From: Sphingomonas folli
GTDB lineage: Bacteria; Pseudomonadota; Alphaproteobacteria; Sphingomonadales; Sphingomonadaceae
Length of the DNA: 64,000 bases
NCBI RefSeq assembly: GCF_019429525.1
Contig: NZ_JAHXZL010000003.1
Coordinates: forward strand, 372,001-436,000
Direction of reading: 5' to 3'
Shown here: in pieces, positions 62,448-64,000 of the stretch
How the letters are laid out: each line of letters opens with the position of its first letter
How positions within the stretch are numbered: the stretch's first letter is position 1
Made by a program: the position numbers and the translations under genes
The notes under the pieces: generated by a model
What the model saw: only the letters and a program-made list of their open reading frames with translations
Databases searched by the model: none
Told to the model about the DNA's origin: nothing

Positions 62448-64000
62448 ACTCCTCCGGTGGCATGAAGGACGACGTGAACACCATCGCGCAGCCCGCTTTG
62501 AGCGCAACATCGACGGCGCCCGTGCCGCTCGTGCTGCTGCCGGGTACGCTGTGCGACGGACGGCTGTTCGCTCCCCTGCTGTCGCGGCTGGACGAGCGCT
62601 TGATCGCGACACCCTCGATCGACGGCGACGACCCGGTCGCCGTCGCACGGCGGCTGCTCGCGCGCTTGCCGGCGCATTTCGCCCTTCTCGGCTTCTCGCT
62701 CGGCGGCCTGGTGGCGCTCGAGATGGCGCTGATGGCGCCAGACCGAGTCGTCGGGCTGGCACTCGTGAACAGCAACGCGCGGGCCCGAGCGGTCGACGCG
62801 CCACCTCACCCCGGACCTCCATCCGCGGCCATCGCCGCGGTTGCGCCTCGAGCCTTCGGTTCGGCTCGCGGCGGCGATGACGGCCTGCGCGTGCTTCTGG
62901 AGGACATGGCATCGACCTTCGACGCGCCAACGCATGCAGCGCAAGAAAAGCTCGCCGCCACCCGAACGGACAAGCGCTCTCTCCTCGCGCAACTGGCCAT
63001 GCCCGCGCTCGTACTCGGCGGCGTGCAGGACGTGCTCTGCCCGCCGACACTGCAGCACGAGCTTGCGGAGGGACTGCCGGACGCAGCGCTGGTACTGCTT
63101 GACGGGGTCGGCCACTTCGCGCCGCTGGAGAGTCCCGACGACGTCGCAGTACACGTCGCGACCTGGCTCGCACGCGTCGATCACGCCGCAGCCGCTGCTA
63201 ACCTGCCAACATCGACATGTCGCACAGGAGACGAGATGACCAAGGCCGCCACGCACGATCAGTCCAGCCAACCATCGACTACGGATGAAAGCCAGCAGAA
63301 CGCAGCCGTTCTGCAGGTCGAGCGCCGCGACTTCACCGAGCTCGTCCCGACAGACCGGGAGCGCGTGCAGGGCATGCGCGGATTCGACCCGATCTACACC
63401 GACATCGTCGACTATATCGTCCGCTGCACCCATCGGATCTGGGATGAGCGGGATGTCGGGCTCATCTACACGCATTACACGCACAACTGCGTCGCCTACA
63501 CCACCATGGGCACGATGTACGACCGCGAGACGCACATCCGCGACACGATCCAGCGCCTCGTCGAGTTCCCGGACCGCCGCGGCCTTGCGCAGCAGGTCAT
63601 CTGGCGCGGCAATGATCGCGACGGCTTCTACACCAGCCACATGACGCACGGACAGGGGCGGCATTCGCAGTTCGGCATGTACGGCAAGCCGACGGGACGC
63701 ACCTTCCTGACGCGAACGGTCGCCGACTGCATGATCCTGGAGAACAAGATCTACAAGGAGTGGATCGTGCGCGACAACATGGGCCCGGTTATCCAGCTTG
63801 GCCTGGATCCGCACGCCTACGCGCAGGACATCGCTGTCAGGAAATTCGAGGCGGGTGAGCCGATCATGGAAGTCGTCGAGAACCGGCGTCTGCTCGGCCA
63901 GTATCCGCCCGAGACGGACGCGGACACGTCCATCGCCCACAGCGAGGGCGAGGCGCAGCTGCTGCGCGACCTCCACCACATCTACAATAAGCGAATGTTC
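62438..64000 (+). CDS. alpha/beta hydrolase continuous with a SnoaL-like domain (3' end outside window)
   Basis: One frame without a stop from ATG 62438 (or 62462) to the window end. Residues about 30-260 are a compact alpha/beta hydrolase: LVLLPGTLCDGRLF, nucleophile in GFSLGGLVAL, LVLGGVQDVLCPP with the acid, and GVGHFAPLE with His. After a 35-residue linker containing AGGAG and ATG (63236), a SnoaL/NTF2-like domain follows: FDPIYTDIVDYIVRCTHRIW, VAYTTMGTMY, TRTVADCMILENKI and EWIVRDN. It is either a fusion protein, or two products by internal initiation. Substrate unknown. Confidence 0.8.
   Translation, partial: MQDDSSGGMKDDVNTIAQPALSATSTAPVPLVLLPGTLCDGRLFAPLLSRLDERLIATPSIDGDDPVAVARRLLARLPAHFALLGFSLGGLVALEMALMAPDRVVGLALVNSNARARAVDAPPHPGPPSAAIAAVAPRAFGSARGGDDGLRVLLEDMASTFDAPTHAAQEKLAATRTDKRSLLAQLAMPALVLGGVQDVLCPPTLQHELAEGLPDAALVLLDGVGHFAPLESPDDVAVHVATWLARVDHAAAAANLPTSTCRTGDEMTKAATHDQSSQPSTTDESQQNAAVLQVERRDFTELVPTDRERVQGMRGFDPIYTDIVDYIVRCTHRIWDERDVGLIYTHYTHNCVAYTTMGTMYDRETHIRDTIQRLVEFPDRRGLAQQVIWRGNDRDGFYTSHMTHGQGRHSQFGMYGKPTGRTFLTRTVADCMILENKIYKEWIVRDNMGPVIQLGLDPHAYAQDIAVRKFEAGEPIMEVVENRRLLGQYPPETDADTSIAHSEGEAQLLRDLHHIYNKRMF

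Noticed and set aside
1..64000. CRISPR arrays, tRNA or rRNA genes, riboswitches, prophage or integrase genes
   Set aside because: No regularly spaced repeats, cloverleaf-type sequences or phage genes were seen by reading; a covariance-model search was not possible here.

Overview
The window looks like chromosomal DNA from a high-GC alphaproteobacterium of the Sphingomonas group. Reasons: five TonB-dependent receptors in 64 kb, each next to peptidases, hydrolases or transporters; dense operons with 1-4 bp stop/start overlaps (ATGA, GTGA, TGATG); sphingomonad-style regulators; and long GC-rich antisense open frames that are not genes. No rRNA, tRNA, CRISPR or phage module was seen. The only insertion sequence is a decayed IS6-type element at 60.5-61.3 kb.

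Layout. 0-4.3 kb: partial epoxide-hydrolase-like gene and a DUF1330 gene, a LysR regulator, then an SDR followed by a frameshifted MFS transporter. 4.6-5.7 kb: three gene remnants abutting each other (alpha/beta hydrolase 3' end, FAD-monooxygenase 3' end, dicarboxylate symporter 5' end), a rearrangement scar. 5.7-13.8 kb: receptor, AraC regulator, esterase and PaiB-like protein on one strand; a Tat-exported oligopeptidase B-like protease and an acetylpolyamine-amidohydrolase-like deacetylase on the other.

14.7-31.6 kb is a D-amino-acid/peptide locus. It holds a D-aminoacylase-like amidohydrolase with an Lrp regulator; two beta-lactamase-fold serine hydrolases, a YkvI-type transporter, DgcN and a receptor in one operon; a POT peptide transporter, DgcA and a third serine hydrolase in a second operon; and a divergent XRE-cupin regulator with an M19 dipeptidase. 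The inferred flow is: receptor import of peptides, cleavage by the serine hydrolases and dipeptidase, inner-membrane uptake by POT, then N-acetylation of the D-amino acid by DgcN and epimerisation by DgcA. Two matching 28-bp palindromes, one in each control region, probably make this one regulon.

31.8-47.4 kb: a GNAT gene of atypical composition, an aldo/keto reductase, an S9 peptidase with receptor and LysR regulator, a second receptor, another GNAT, an N-formylglutamate-amidohydrolase-like gene and two transglutaminase-like genes. 47.8-56.2 kb: sulfatase, receptor, ExuT-like MFS, SsuD/SmoC-like flavin sulfonate monooxygenase and aldo/keto reductase, with a divergent Gfo/Idh gene. This resembles an oxidative desulfonation locus for a sulfosugar such as sulfoquinovose. 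56.6-64 kb: SDR and AraC pair, TetR with DUF1349 and a maltose-acetyltransferase-like gene, the IS6 remnant, a bicupin, and an alpha/beta-hydrolase frame that continues without a stop into a SnoaL-like domain and off the window end.

A degenerate intergenic repeat (core close to AAGCGGTCATTC) recurs at least eight times. Family calls are from sequence recognition alone; no searches were run.
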